Shown: positions 6,902-14,465 of the stretch, in pieces
How positions within the stretch are numbered: position 1 is the stretch's first letter
Layout: each line of letters begins with the position of its first letter
Assembly: GCA_041675885.1 (NCBI GenBank)
Contig: JBAYSY010000056.1
Span: forward strand, 1-17,054
Direction of reading: 5' to 3'
DNA: 17,054 bases
Origin: JBAYSY01 sp041675885
GTDB taxonomy: Bacteria; Pseudomonadota; Alphaproteobacteria; Rhodobacterales; Rhodobacteraceae
Position numbers and translations under genes: made by a program
The notes under the pieces: generated by a model
Told to the model about the DNA's origin: nothing
What the model saw: only the letters and a program-made list of their open reading frames with translations
The model's database searches: none

Positions 6902-6930
6902 AAACTAGTGCCCCGCAAGGCACATGGCAA
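6902..6930 (-). promoter_or_regulatory. Promoter of the TPR-ispE unit
   Basis: On the minus strand TTGCCA (6930-6925) and TAGTTT (6907-6902) are separated by 17 nt, giving a start near 6895 and a leader of about 45 nt. The spacer contains a perfect inverted repeat GTGCC (6908-6912) / GGCAC (6919-6923), which could be an operator half-site pair or chance. Confidence 0.5.
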
Positions 6931-7110
6931 TGCGGAGCAGGCCAGTGCCGCCAGCGCGGCCCTTCGCCGGGGTGCCTGCGTCATATGCAAAGATGCCTGC
7001 AAACCCTGTCGGCAGCGCCGTCCGGCCCGCGATCTTCCCCGCTTGCCCGGAACAGCCGCTTCAGCGGCCCGGGGCAGCCATGCCGGTCAAAACGGCCTGC
7101 GGACACCGCG

Positions 7111-8763
7111 TCACATGTTCGGATAGTTCGGCCCGTCGCCTCCCTGCGGGGTCACCCAATTGATGTTCTGGCTGGGATCCTTGATGTCGCAGGTCTTGCA
7201 GTGCACGCAGTTCTGGAAGTTGATGACAAAGCGCGGCTCGGCCCCTTCCTCCTTCACCACCTCATAGACCCCGGCGGGGCAGTAGCGCTGTGCCGGTTCG
7301 TCGTATTTCGGCAGGTTGACGGCGATGGGCACCGACGCGTCCTTCAGCGTCAGGTGCGCGGGCTGGCTTTCCTCGTGGTTGGTAAAGGAAAACGCCACGT
7401 TGGTCAGCCGGTCGAAGCTGAGCTTGCCGTCGGGTTTCGGGTAATCGATGGGCTTGTGATCCTTGGCCAGCCCGGTCGCCTCGGCGTCGGTCTTGCCGTG
7501 CCTGAGCGTGCCCATCAGCGAAAAGCCCAGCGTGTTGGTCCACATGTCGAACCCGCCGAGGCCGAGCGAGGCCACCAGCCCGAACCTCGACCACAGCGGC
7601 TTGACGTTGCGCACCTTCTTCAGGTCTTTCGCGATGGGGCCGGAACGCAGGTCGGCCTCGTATTCGGCCAGTTCGTCGCCCGCCCGGCCCGCCTTGATCG
7701 CGGCATGGGCCGCCTCGGCCGCCGCCTTGCCCGACAGCATGGCGTTGTGGTTGCCCTTGATGCGCGGCACGTTCACCAGCCCCGCCGAACAGCCCAGCAG
7801 CGCCACGCCGGGCGCGACCAGTTTCGGAATCGACTGCCAGCCGCCTTCCGAGATCGCCCGCGCGCCATAGGCCACCCGCTTGCCGCCCTTGAGCAGTTCC
7901 GCCACCATCGGGTGATGCTTGAACCGCTGGAACTCCATATACGGATACAGATGCGGGTTGGCATAGTTCAGGTGGACGACAAAGCCGATAAAGACCTGAT
8001 TGTTTTCAATGTGGTAGATGAACGACCCGCCGCCCGCGTTCTTGCCCAGGGGCCAGCCCATGGTATGGGTCACGGTGCCCTCGCGGTGCTTTTCGGGGTC
8101 GATCTCCCAGATTTCCTTCATGCCGAGGCCGAACTTCTGCGGGTCGCGCCCCTTGGACAGGTCGTATTTCGCCATCACCTCCTTGGAGAGCGAACCCCGC
8201 ACCCCCTCGGCCAGCAGCACGTATTTGCCCAGAAGTTCCATGCCCGGCTCGTAATTCGGGCCGATGGAGCCGTCGGCCTCCTTGCCGAACTCGCCCGCGA
8301 TCACGCCCTTCACCTCGCCGCCGTCGCCATAGACCATCTGGGAACAGGCCATGCCGGGGAAGATCTCGACCCCCAGCGCCTCGGCCTGTTCGGCCATCCA
8401 GCGGCAGACATTGGCCATCGACACGATGTAATTGCCGTGGTTGTTCATCAGGGGCGGCATCGGCCAGTTCGGAACGCGGATCTGCCCGCCCGCGCCCAGC
8501 ATGTAGAAGTTGTCCTTGCGGACCGGAACGGTGATCGGGGCGCCTTTCTCCTTCCAGTCGGGCATGAGCGCATCGAGACCCGAGGGATCGAGCACCGCGC
8601 CCGACAGGATATGCGCGCCGACCTCGGAGCCCTTTTCCAGCAGCACGACCGACAGGTCGGGATCAAGCTGTTTGAGGCGGATCGCCGCCGACAGGCCGGC
8701 AGGCCCGCCGCCCACGATGACCACATCGTATTCCATCGACTCGCGTTCGATCGCGTCAGACAT
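7111..8763 (-). CDS. Electron-transfer flavoprotein:ubiquinone oxidoreductase (ETF-QO)
   Basis: A 550-residue membrane-associated flavo-iron-sulfur protein that passes electrons from reduced ETF (from acyl-CoA and other dehydrogenases) to ubiquinone. The N-terminus YDVVIVGGGPAGLSAAIRL (12-30) is the FAD-binding Rossmann motif GxGxxG. The mid region has GCSAGLVNVPRIKGNHNAMLSG, characteristic of this enzyme. The C-terminal domain carries the four 4Fe-4S cysteines: Cys495 (RYCPAGVYE) and Cys519, Cys522, Cys525 (NCVHCKTCDI). Length agrees with bacterial and mitochondrial forms. The GGGGGAA ribosome site and a good promoter precede the ATG at 8763. The ETF subunit genes are not adjacent. Confidence 0.97.
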   Translation of the reverse strand: MSDAIERESMEYDVVIVGGGPAGLSAAIRLKQLDPDLSVVLLEKGSEVGAHILSGAVLDPSGLDALMPDWKEKGAPITVPVRKDNFYMLGAGGQIRVPNWPMPPLMNNHGNYIVSMANVCRWMAEQAEALGVEIFPGMACSQMVYGDGGEVKGVIAGEFGKEADGSIGPNYEPGMELLGKYVLLAEGVRGSLSKEVMAKYDLSKGRDPQKFGLGMKEIWEIDPEKHREGTVTHTMGWPLGKNAGGGSFIYHIENNQVFIGFVVHLNYANPHLYPYMEFQRFKHHPMVAELLKGGKRVAYGARAISEGGWQSIPKLVAPGVALLGCSAGLVNVPRIKGNHNAMLSGKAAAEAAHAAIKAGRAGDELAEYEADLRSGPIAKDLKKVRNVKPLWSRFGLVASLGLGGFDMWTNTLGFSLMGTLRHGKTDAEATGLAKDHKPIDYPKPDGKLSFDRLTNVAFSFTNHEESQPAHLTLKDASVPIAVNLPKYDEPAQRYCPAGVYEVVKEEGAEPRFVINFQNCVHCKTCDIKDPSQNINWVTPQGGDGPNYPNM

Positions 8764-8808
8764 CGTGTTCCCCCTGGCGTGCTCTCTTGCGGCTGGTGTC
8801 CAGCTCTG

Positions 8809-8837
8809 CCCTTAGCGAACAGGTGCCACAGGGTCAA
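8809..8837 (-). promoter_or_regulatory. Promoter of the ETF-QO gene
   Basis: On the minus strand TTGACC (8837-8832) and TAAGGG (8814-8809) are 17 nt apart, predicting a start near 8802 and a leader of about 40 nt. This is one of the clearest sigma-70-type promoters in the window. Confidence 0.65.
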
Positions 8838-9090
8838 TCTCTGCGCAACTTCGTTTCGCCGCGGCGCGGCGTTGCTTGGCGAAAACGTCGCACCTGCCCG
8901 GCGGCGGCCACACGCCCCGGCTGAAGGACGGTTGTGCCCGGCTGCACGGGCGGGGGTGCGGAACCCCGCCCGCGCCCCGCCATTCCACTTGCATTTCAGC
9001 GGCGGCTGGGTTCAGGTATTCCGGTGACGAGGTTGTGGCGCCGTGCCCCTGTTCCCGGGGGCCCGGCGTATGCTTTTGCGGAAGACGCCG
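8838..9090. other. Divergent intergenic region, long greA leader with a 9-bp hairpin
   Basis: About 250 bp separate the ETF-QO promoter from the greA start. CGGGCGGGG (8947-8955) pairs perfectly with CCCCGCCCG (8964-8972) around an 8-nt loop, with no T-run after it. A weak TTGCAT (8989-8994) followed 17 nt later by TCAGGT could drive greA, but I would not call it a promoter. If greA transcription starts upstream of the hairpin, it lies in the leader RNA. Confidence 0.4.
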
Positions 9091-9561
9091 ATGGAAAAGA
9101 TACCGATGACCCGCGCGGGATACGCCGCGCTCGACAACGAACTCAAGACGCTCAAGTCGGTGGAGCGTCCCGCGGTGATCCGCGCCATATCCGAGGCGCG
9201 CGAACATGGCGATCTGTCCGAGAACGCCGAATACCACGCCGCGCGCGAGAAGCAGAGCTTTATCGAGGGTCGCATCCGCGAGCTCGAATCGGTGCTGTCG
9301 CGCGCCGAGGTGATCGACACCGCCCGGCTTTCCGGCTCGATCAAGTTCGGTGCCCGCGTCACCATCATCGACGAGGATACCGAGGAACAGTTCAACTACC
9401 AGATCGTCGGCGAGGTCGAGGCCAGTATCGAACAGGGCCTGCTGAACATCCGCTCGCCGCTTGCCCGGGCGCTGATCGGCAAGGAAGAGGGCGATTCCGT
9501 CGAGGTGCGCTCGCCGGGCGGCGAACGCAGCTACGAGGTGGTGGCGGTGCGATACGAGTGA
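9091..9561 (+). CDS. greA: Transcription elongation factor GreA
   Basis: A 156-residue protein of typical GreA length. GreA enters the secondary channel of RNA polymerase and stimulates cleavage of the 3' end of backtracked RNA. The N-terminal coiled coil (about 1-75) carries the diagnostic tip EAREHGDLSENAEYHAAREKQ, with the acidic residues Asp41 and Glu44 that act at the polymerase active site. The C-terminal FKBP-like domain follows (IKFGARVTIID; SPLARALIGKEEGDSVEV). The frame is open upstream to an ATG at 9043, but the family begins MEKIPMT, and GGAAG lies 7 nt before the ATG at 9091, so this start is chosen. An unknown membrane protein gene follows 50 bp later on the same strand. Confidence 0.97.
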   Translation: MEKIPMTRAGYAALDNELKTLKSVERPAVIRAISEAREHGDLSENAEYHAAREKQSFIEGRIRELESVLSRAEVIDTARLSGSIKFGARVTIIDEDTEEQFNYQIVGEVEASIEQGLLNIRSPLARALIGKEEGDSVEVRSPGGERSYEVVAVRYE

Positions 9562-9611
9562 CGGTGCCGGAACAGGCGACCGGGCCGGAACCCGGGGAAA
9601 GAACGACGGCG

Positions 9612-10637
9612 ATGTCCGATCCAAAGCCCGAAACCAGACCGCAGCCCCGCCCGGCCGAAATCGGGCTCATGGCGCGCGGGGGCGAACGCCGGGGGGTGGG
9701 TTTCGGCGATCTGATGGCGGCGGTGCTCAGCCTGATCTGGCTGGGGGCGGTGGTCTGGTATTTCTCGGCCGCGCGCGGCGGAGAGGACGGCGGCGCCGCG
9801 CCCATCGGGCTGCTGGTGATGCTGTTCGTGATCTTCCTGCCGATCGCGTTGATCTGGGTGGCGGCACTGACGCTGCGCACCGTGCGCAGCCTGCGCGACG
9901 AGGCCCGGCGGCTTCATGCCGCGGTCGAGGCGATGCGCCATGCCTATGTGCAGCAGCAGCAGACCGGGGCGGTGAAACCCTCGGTCGAGAAGCGGATCGA
10001 GGAGATCGCGGCGGCGCAGAAGCAGACCGAAAGCGCGATGGCCATGTTCGTCTCGCGCCGCGATCTGCGGCCCGCGCCGGTGCCGCCCCCCGCCCCCGCA
10101 CCGCTGCCCCCGGGCGAGGATCAGCCCGCGCTCGCCCTCGGCACCCGGACCGAGGACCAGCGCCCGCCGCTTCCGGTCGCGGATTTCATCCGGGCGCTCA
10201 ACTTCCCCGATTCGGGCGAGGATGCCGAGGGGTTCCGGGCGCTGCGCAGCGCGTTGGAAGACCGCGACGTGTCGCGACTGATCCGGGCCGCGCAGGACGT
10301 GCTGACACTGCTGTCGCAGGACGGGATCTACATGGACGACCTGCGCCCCGACCGCGCCCGGCCCGAGGTCTGGCGTCGTTTCGCCCGGGGCGAGCGCGGC
10401 CAGACCGTCGGCGCGCTGGGCGGCATCCGCGATCGTTCCTGTCTGGCGCTGACCGCCGGGCGGATGCGGCAGGATCCGGTGTTCCGCGACGCCGCGCATC
10501 ACTTCCTGCGCCAGTTCGACCGCAGCTTTTCGGTTTTCGAGGTCGAGGCCAGCGATCAGGACATCTCCGACCTTGCCGAAACCCGCACCGCCCGCGCCTT
10601 CATGCTGTTCGGCCGGGTGGCGGGGGTGTTCGACTGA
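9612..10637 (+). CDS. Unrecognised membrane protein with two TM helices, coiled coil and conserved-looking C-terminal domain
   Basis: 341 residues from the ATG at 9612. A polar N-terminal tail (1-31) precedes two hydrophobic segments, about 32-54 (MAAVLSLIWLGAVVWYFSAA) and 65-88 (GLLVMLFVIFLPIALIWVAAL). A charged helical region likely to be a coiled coil follows (about 90-148), then a proline-rich linker (about 153-168). The C-terminal part from about 190 (VADFIRALNFPDS...) appears folded and ends GRVAGVFD. I recognise no enzyme motif. The hairpin-like TM topology suggests both ends face the cytoplasm, with the C-terminal domain there. Proximity to greA (50 bp gap) suggests cotranscription only. 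In-frame GTGs at 9558 and 9564 are alternative starts, the first overlapping the greA stop. Confidence 0.82.
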   Translation: MSDPKPETRPQPRPAEIGLMARGGERRGVGFGDLMAAVLSLIWLGAVVWYFSAARGGEDGGAAPIGLLVMLFVIFLPIALIWVAALTLRTVRSLRDEARRLHAAVEAMRHAYVQQQQTGAVKPSVEKRIEEIAAAQKQTESAMAMFVSRRDLRPAPVPPPAPAPLPPGEDQPALALGTRTEDQRPPLPVADFIRALNFPDSGEDAEGFRALRSALEDRDVSRLIRAAQDVLTLLSQDGIYMDDLRPDRARPEVWRRFARGERGQTVGALGGIRDRSCLALTAGRMRQDPVFRDAAHHFLRQFDRSFSVFEVEASDQDISDLAETRTARAFMLFGRVAGVFD

Positions 10638-10652
10638 GCACCGGCCCGCAAG

Positions 10653-10675
10653 GGTGGGCGGCCGATCCGCCCGCC
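10653..10675 (+). terminator. Possible hairpin terminator after the membrane protein gene
   Basis: GGTGGGCGG (10653-10661) pairs with CCGCCCGCC (10667-10675), nine pairs including one G-T, around a 5-nt loop, 16 bp past the stop at 10637. Only a short GGTTCTT follows, so it is a weak intrinsic terminator at best. It lies between two convergent genes. Confidence 0.4.
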
Positions 10676-10688
10676 GGTTCTTCGGCCC

Positions 10689-10720
10689 GGCCCGCCTTCA
10701 GTCCGGCCCGCCTTCAGTCC
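10689..10720. repeat. 16-bp tandem duplication at the esterase 3' end
   Basis: GGCCCGCCTTCAGTCC occurs at 10689-10704 and again, identically, at 10705-10720. The second copy contains the esterase stop codon (10714-10716), so the 3' end of the gene has been duplicated into its downstream sequence. Confidence 0.85.
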
Positions 10721-11373
10721 AGCTTGTCCTTGAGGAAGGCCAGCGCCACCGACAGCCCGTCCGGCGCGATGCCGTGGCCGGTGCCTTTCATCACATGGGC
10801 GTAGGTCTCGAACCCCGCGTCGATCAGCGCCTCGCCGGCAAGGCGCATCTCCTCGAAGGGCACCATCTCGTCGGCATCGCCATGCACCAGCAGCACCGGC
10901 GGCTTGACCAGCGCCTCGGCTGCCAGCCGCGCGGGTTTCAGCAGCCGCCCGGAAAAGGCGGCGATACCCGCCACGGGTTTGTCGCGGCGCGGCGCCACAT
11001 GCAGCGACATCATCGAACCTTGGGAAAAGCCGAACAGAGCAAGCCGGTCGGGGGCCACCCCCTCGGTCTCCAGCACCCCGTCGAGAAAGGCGTTCAGGTC
11101 TGCGGCGGCAGCCAGAAGGCCCGCCTCGGCCTCGGCCTCGGACGATCCGTCAAGCCAGGGGATCGGGAACCATTGCCGCCCGAAGGGGTTGCCCGTGACC
11201 GGATCGGGCGCATCGGGGGCGTAGAAGGCGGTGTCCGGCAGATGCGGCCCCAGCGGGTCGGCAAGGCCGAGCAGGTCGGCCCCGTCGGCCCCGTAGCCGT
11301 GGGCAAAGACGACCACGCTTTTCGTCGCCCCGCCCTGTGCCGCGCGGCGGCCGGATTTCAGTTCGCGTGTCAT
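10714..11373 (-). CDS. Alpha/beta-hydrolase of the carboxylesterase/phospholipase type
   Basis: 219 residues, the usual size for this family (PF02230, microbial carboxylesterase/lysophospholipase-like). The oxyanion strand is VVVFAHGYGADG. The nucleophile elbow is GFSQGS with Ser117, the acid is Asp168 in VHGDADEMVP, and the histidine is His200 in KGTGHGI, giving a complete triad. No signal peptide is apparent, so it is probably cytoplasmic. The substrate cannot be read; short-chain esters or lysophospholipids are typical for relatives. Its ATG overlaps the stop of the upstream glycosylase gene (ATGA at 11370-11373), indicating translational coupling as the last gene of a three-gene unit. The 3' end carries a 16-bp tandem duplication. 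Confidence 0.9.
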   Translation of the reverse strand: MTRELKSGRRAAQGGATKSVVVFAHGYGADGADLLGLADPLGPHLPDTAFYAPDAPDPVTGNPFGRQWFPIPWLDGSSEAEAEAGLLAAAADLNAFLDGVLETEGVAPDRLALFGFSQGSMMSLHVAPRRDKPVAGIAAFSGRLLKPARLAAEALVKPPVLLVHGDADEMVPFEEMRLAGEALIDAGFETYAHVMKGTGHGIAPDGLSVALAFLKDKLD

Positions 11374-11999
11374 CGGATCCCCTCGCGTTCCTTCACGACC
11401 CGGTAATAGGCCCAGAGCAGCCGGGCCGCAACGGCCCGCCAGGGCGACCAGGGTTCGGCCATGGCGCGCAGGGCCTTTTCGGTCGGCCGCCCGGGCAGGC
11501 CGAACAGCAGCCGCGCCGCCTCCTGCAAGGCCAGGTCGGCGGGGGCGAAGACATCGGCCCGGCCGAGCGAGAACATCGCGTAGATCTCGGCGGTCCAGCG
11601 GCCGATCCCCGGCACGGCGACCAGTTCGGTGACCACCGCCTCGTCGGGCAGGCTGCGCAGGGCGGGATAGTCGATCCTGGCTTCGGCCAGCGCACGGGCA
11701 TAGCGCGCCTTCTGCCGTGAAAGGCCATGGGCGCGCAGCTCATCTTCGGTGCTGGCGGCCACGGCGGCGGGATCGGTGAACCCCGCCGCCTCCAGCCGGG
11801 CCCAGATCGCATTTGCCGAAGCCACGCTGACCTGCTGGCTGACGATGGCGCCCAGAAGCGCGGTGAACCCGTCCTCGCGCCGTCGCAGGGGGGGCGGGCC
11901 GGTCAGCGTCAGCGCATGGGCAAAGCGCGGCTCGATCCGCGCCAGCCAGTCCGCCCCTTCGGCAATACAGCCGGGGGTTTCGATGATCCGGCCGGGCAT
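11370..11999 (-). CDS. AlkA-like DNA-3-methyladenine glycosylase (HhH-GPD superfamily)
   Basis: 209 residues. The core is an HhH-GPD fold: DGFTALLGAIVSQQVSVASANAIW in the helix that packs on DNA, the helix-hairpin-helix with VPGIGRWTAEIYAMF (about 129-143, with the GIGxWTA of AlkA relatives), and catalytic Asp155 in DVFAPADLALQ. The enzyme removes alkylated purines such as 3-methyladenine from DNA in base-excision repair. It lacks the N-terminal domain of E. coli AlkA, as do many short bacterial homologues, and has no iron-sulfur cysteines. It starts 5 nt after the stop of the M48-type peptidase gene and overlaps the esterase gene. Confidence 0.93.
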   Translation of the reverse strand: MPGRIIETPGCIAEGADWLARIEPRFAHALTLTGPPPLRRREDGFTALLGAIVSQQVSVASANAIWARLEAAGFTDPAAVAASTEDELRAHGLSRQKARYARALAEARIDYPALRSLPDEAVVTELVAVPGIGRWTAEIYAMFSLGRADVFAPADLALQEAARLLFGLPGRPTEKALRAMAEPWSPWRAVAARLLWAYYRVVKEREGIR

Positions 12000-12004
12000 C
12001 GGGT

Positions 12005-12748
12005 TCAGCCGCCCGCGCGGATATTGGCGAGTGTCTGGCGCACCGTCTCGGTCCGCTGAGCGTTGGGCGGATGGGTGCCGAGGAACTGGTTGCCGGGGTC
12101 GGGCAGGCGCGAGAAGAAGCCCGCGCCGCGTTCGGCGTCATAGCCCGCGCGATGGGTGATCAGGGTGCCGATCGCGTCGGCCTCCAGCTCGAAGCTGCGC
12201 GAATAGCTGCGGGCGCCCACGGTGGCGCCAAGATCGGTCGCGGTCCGGACCATCCCGGCATCGGCCCCGGTGATCGAGGCAAGCACCCCGGCGATCACCG
12301 CCCCGGTCATGGCGCTGTCGCGCTGGCGCGGGATGTGCCCGGCGATGTGATGCGCGGCCTCGTGCCCCAGCACGAAGGCCAGTTCGTCGGTGTTGCGCGC
12401 GTCGCGGATCAGCGCCTGTGTGAAGGCGATCACCGGGCGGCCGTTCGCGTCCAGCGTCTGATAGGCGTTGACCGGCTGGCCGGGCCGGTCATCGACCATG
12501 ATCAGGAAGTCGCAGTCGGCCCGGGGGTTGCGCTGGCGGCAGAGGCTTTCGGCGACCGGCTCGACCCGGCGCACCACTTCGGTGAAGTTGCGCGCCGCCT
12601 GCTGCTGCGAAAGCTGCGGCCCGGCGGGGGTCGTGGGGGCGGGGGCGCTTGCCACCGGCGGCTGGTGCGCGGGGGCGACACAGCCCGCCAGCGCCAGAAG
12701 CAGCACGGCCATTGCGCCAAGCCGCCTTGCGGTCCAATTGCCAGCCAT
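12005..12748 (-). CDS. M48-family zinc metallopeptidase, predicted lipoprotein
   Basis: 247 residues. The signal peptide ends in a lipobox LAGC with Cys23, so the mature protein is probably lipid-anchored in the periplasm. A proline/alanine linker follows (about 28-45). The catalytic zinc motif is LGHEAAHHIAGH (His129, Glu130, His133), with Glu187 in SFELEADAIG as the likely third ligand; the C-terminal THPPNAQRTETV is also typical of M48 (BepA/LoiP-like). These proteases take part in envelope quality control and outer-membrane protein turnover. AAGGAG lies 8 nt before the ATG. It leads a unit with the glycosylase and esterase genes (gaps 5 and -4 nt). A TAGACT (12787-12782) could be the -10, but no good -35 is seen. 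Confidence 0.92.
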   Translation of the reverse strand: MAGNWTARRLGAMAVLLLALAGCVAPAHQPPVASAPAPTTPAGPQLSQQQAARNFTEVVRRVEPVAESLCRQRNPRADCDFLIMVDDRPGQPVNAYQTLDANGRPVIAFTQALIRDARNTDELAFVLGHEAAHHIAGHIPRQRDSAMTGAVIAGVLASITGADAGMVRTATDLGATVGARSYSRSFELEADAIGTLITHRAGYDAERGAGFFSRLPDPGNQFLGTHPPNAQRTETVRQTLANIRAGG

Positions 12749-13017
12749 GCGGTGTCTCCTTCCCGACCCGAACCGGGCGGCAGTCTAACCCGGCGCGCAG
12801 GCGGGGAAAAGACCGGGCATATGCGCGAAATCGTGTCGAGCGGTCGGGGGGGGGTGGGGGCAAACCCTTGCGTTGAGCGCCCCGCCCTCTGTTGCAACAG
12901 GCCACCTCGGGCAGCCATACCAGCCAACATGCGAAACAGACGCCGCAATTTCAGAAAAAGCCTGTCAACTTTCCCTGAATTTGCTTTAGGCTTGGCCCCA
13001 TCGGCAGGACAGCGGAT
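12749..13017. other. Divergent intergenic region between the M48 and sigma-54 genes
   Basis: It holds a run of nine G followed by T and five G (12846-12860), then an AT-richer stretch just before rpoN. Near rpoN, TGTCAA (12963-12968) and TTTAGG (12985-12990) are 16 nt apart, a weak candidate promoter. TTCAG (12951-12955) and CTGAA (12975-12979) form an inverted repeat around it. No sigma-54 promoter (TGGCAC-N5-TTGCW) was seen on either strand. Confidence 0.35.
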
Positions 13018-14310
13018 ATGGCAGCCACCAACCACTTCGGGATGCGCCTGACCCAGGTGCGGGCGTTGACGATGACGCCGCAACTGCGGCAGGCCATCGG
13101 GTTGTTGCGGCTGACCAATGCGGAACTGGCGGCCTATCTGGCGGAACAGGCGGCACGCAATCCGGCGATCCGGCTGGAGGCCGGGGCCCCCGGCGGCGAG
13201 GCCGCGCGCAAGCTGCCCGCCCCCCCCTCCGCCGCGCCGCTGCGCGAAGGGGCCGACACCGCCGCACCTTCCGCCGGGCTGCATGCCCATGCCACGACCG
13301 AGATCGGCCTTCTGCTGCGCGACCCGCGCCAGCGCGCCATAGCCGCGGTCTTCGTCGAGGCGCTGGAGCCCAGCGGCTGGCTGGGCCGCCCGCTGCCGGA
13401 GATCGCCCGCGACGCCGGGTGTTCCCTGCCCGAGGCCGAGGCGGTTCTGGCCCTTCTGCAACGGATCGAGCCCGCCGGGCTGTTCGCCCGCTCGCTGGCC
13501 GAATGCCTGCGGCTTCAGGCGGCCGACCGGGGGGAGCTTTCGCCCGCGATGGAGGTGGTGCTGGACAACCTCGGCCTGCTGGCGCAGGGCGAGGTCGGGC
13601 GGCTGGCCCGGCTTGCGGACACCACCGAAGAGGAGGTGCGCGACCTGCTGCGCCTGATCCGCAGCTTCGACCCCAAGCCGGGGGCCGCGTTCGGCGACGG
13701 CCCGGCGGTGCTGCGCCCGCCCGACCTCGTGATCAGCCATGGCGCCGACGGCTGGCAGGTGGAACTGAACCGCGCCGGGGCGGTCCGCATCGTGGTGCGC
13801 GACGATTGCGACGATCCGCGGGCGCTGGCCGAGGCACGCTGGCTGGAACGGGTGGTGACGCGGCGCAACGCCACCACGCTGAAGATCGCGGCCGAGGCCG
13901 TGCGCCGCCAGCAGTCCTTCCTGACCGGCGGCCCGGCGGAACTGCGGCCGATGTCCTTTGCCGAGGTGGCGGCGGCGGTGGGGATGCATGAAAGCACGGT
14001 CAGCCGGGTGACCGCCGGGCTGACCGTCGCCGCACCGCAGGGGGTGATGGCACTGCGCGATTTCTTCTCGGTCGCGCTGCGCGGGCGGTGCGGCGAGACC
14101 CATTCCGCCGCCGCCGTGCGGGACGCAATCACCCGGCTGGTCGCGGCCGAAGACCCGGCCCGGCCGCTCAGCGACGAGGCGCTGGCGGCGCATTTCGCCG
14201 GACAGGGGGTAGAGGTTGCCCGGCGCACCATCGCGAAATACCGCAAGATGCTGCGGATACCGTCCTCGTCCGCGCGCAGGCGGCGGGCGCGGTTGGGCCA
14301 TCCCGGCTGA
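13018..14310 (+). CDS. rpoN: RNA polymerase sigma-54 factor
   Basis: 430 residues with the full sigma-54 layout. Region I at the N-terminus (LTMTPQLRQAIGLLRLTNAELAAYL, about 17-41) binds activators and the -12 element; region II is short (about 55-95) and not strongly acidic, as in Rhodobacter RpoN. The core-binding domain follows (about 96-240). The HTH that reads -12 is MSFAEVAAAVGMHESTVSRVTAG (312-334), and the RpoN box ARRTIAKYRK (401-410) reads -24. The segment after the HTH reads LTVAAPQGVMALRDFF and lacks the usual KY and the proline after threonine. It stands alone: neither lptB upstream nor hpf/ptsN downstream, the common partners, is present. It may be one of several paralogues. An AGGA lies 8 nt before the ATG. 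Confidence 0.95.
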   Translation: MAATNHFGMRLTQVRALTMTPQLRQAIGLLRLTNAELAAYLAEQAARNPAIRLEAGAPGGEAARKLPAPPSAAPLREGADTAAPSAGLHAHATTEIGLLLRDPRQRAIAAVFVEALEPSGWLGRPLPEIARDAGCSLPEAEAVLALLQRIEPAGLFARSLAECLRLQAADRGELSPAMEVVLDNLGLLAQGEVGRLARLADTTEEEVRDLLRLIRSFDPKPGAAFGDGPAVLRPPDLVISHGADGWQVELNRAGAVRIVVRDDCDDPRALAEARWLERVVTRRNATTLKIAAEAVRRQQSFLTGGPAELRPMSFAEVAAAVGMHESTVSRVTAGLTVAAPQGVMALRDFFSVALRGRCGETHSAAAVRDAITRLVAAEDPARPLSDEALAAHFAGQGVEVARRTIAKYRKMLRIPSSSARRRRARLGHPG

Positions 14311-14465
14311 GGCGCCTTGATTCCGGACAAGTGGGAAGGGGAAGGGGCTGCGGTCCGGCCCCGCCCCGTGGTCGATCAGCCCGCCGTCCCCGACATACGC
14401 CCCTTGAATTCCGCCCCGAACCGGGCGAGCCTGCACCGCGCGGCGCCAGACAGATGAGGTAAAGG

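Noticed and set aside
7055..7068. GCCGCT/AGCGGC palindrome downstream of ETF-QO
   Set aside because: The loop is only 2-4 nt and no T-run follows on the minus strand, so a terminator call is not supported.
5153..7126. Long plus-strand open frame opposite the TPR protein
   Set aside because: Shadow of the TPR gene; composition rich in His/Gln/Arg/Gly with no motif, and it spans intergenic DNA and an opposing promoter.
6727..9027. Long plus-strand open frame opposite ETF-QO
   Set aside because: Antisense shadow of a well-identified enzyme; it crosses two promoters and the start of a different gene without any recognisable domain.
8812..9624. Minus-strand open frame over greA
   Set aside because: Antisense to greA, which has all family motifs; no support on the opposite strand.
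14344..14362. GGGGC/GCCCC hairpin after rpoN
   Set aside because: Five-base stem in very GC-rich sequence, no T-tract; expected by chance here.
12502..14436. Very long minus-strand open frame opposite rpoN
   Set aside because: It is antisense to the clear sigma-54 gene and has the repetitive Gly/Arg/Gln composition of GC-driven shadow frames. It shows no domain and no ribosome site.
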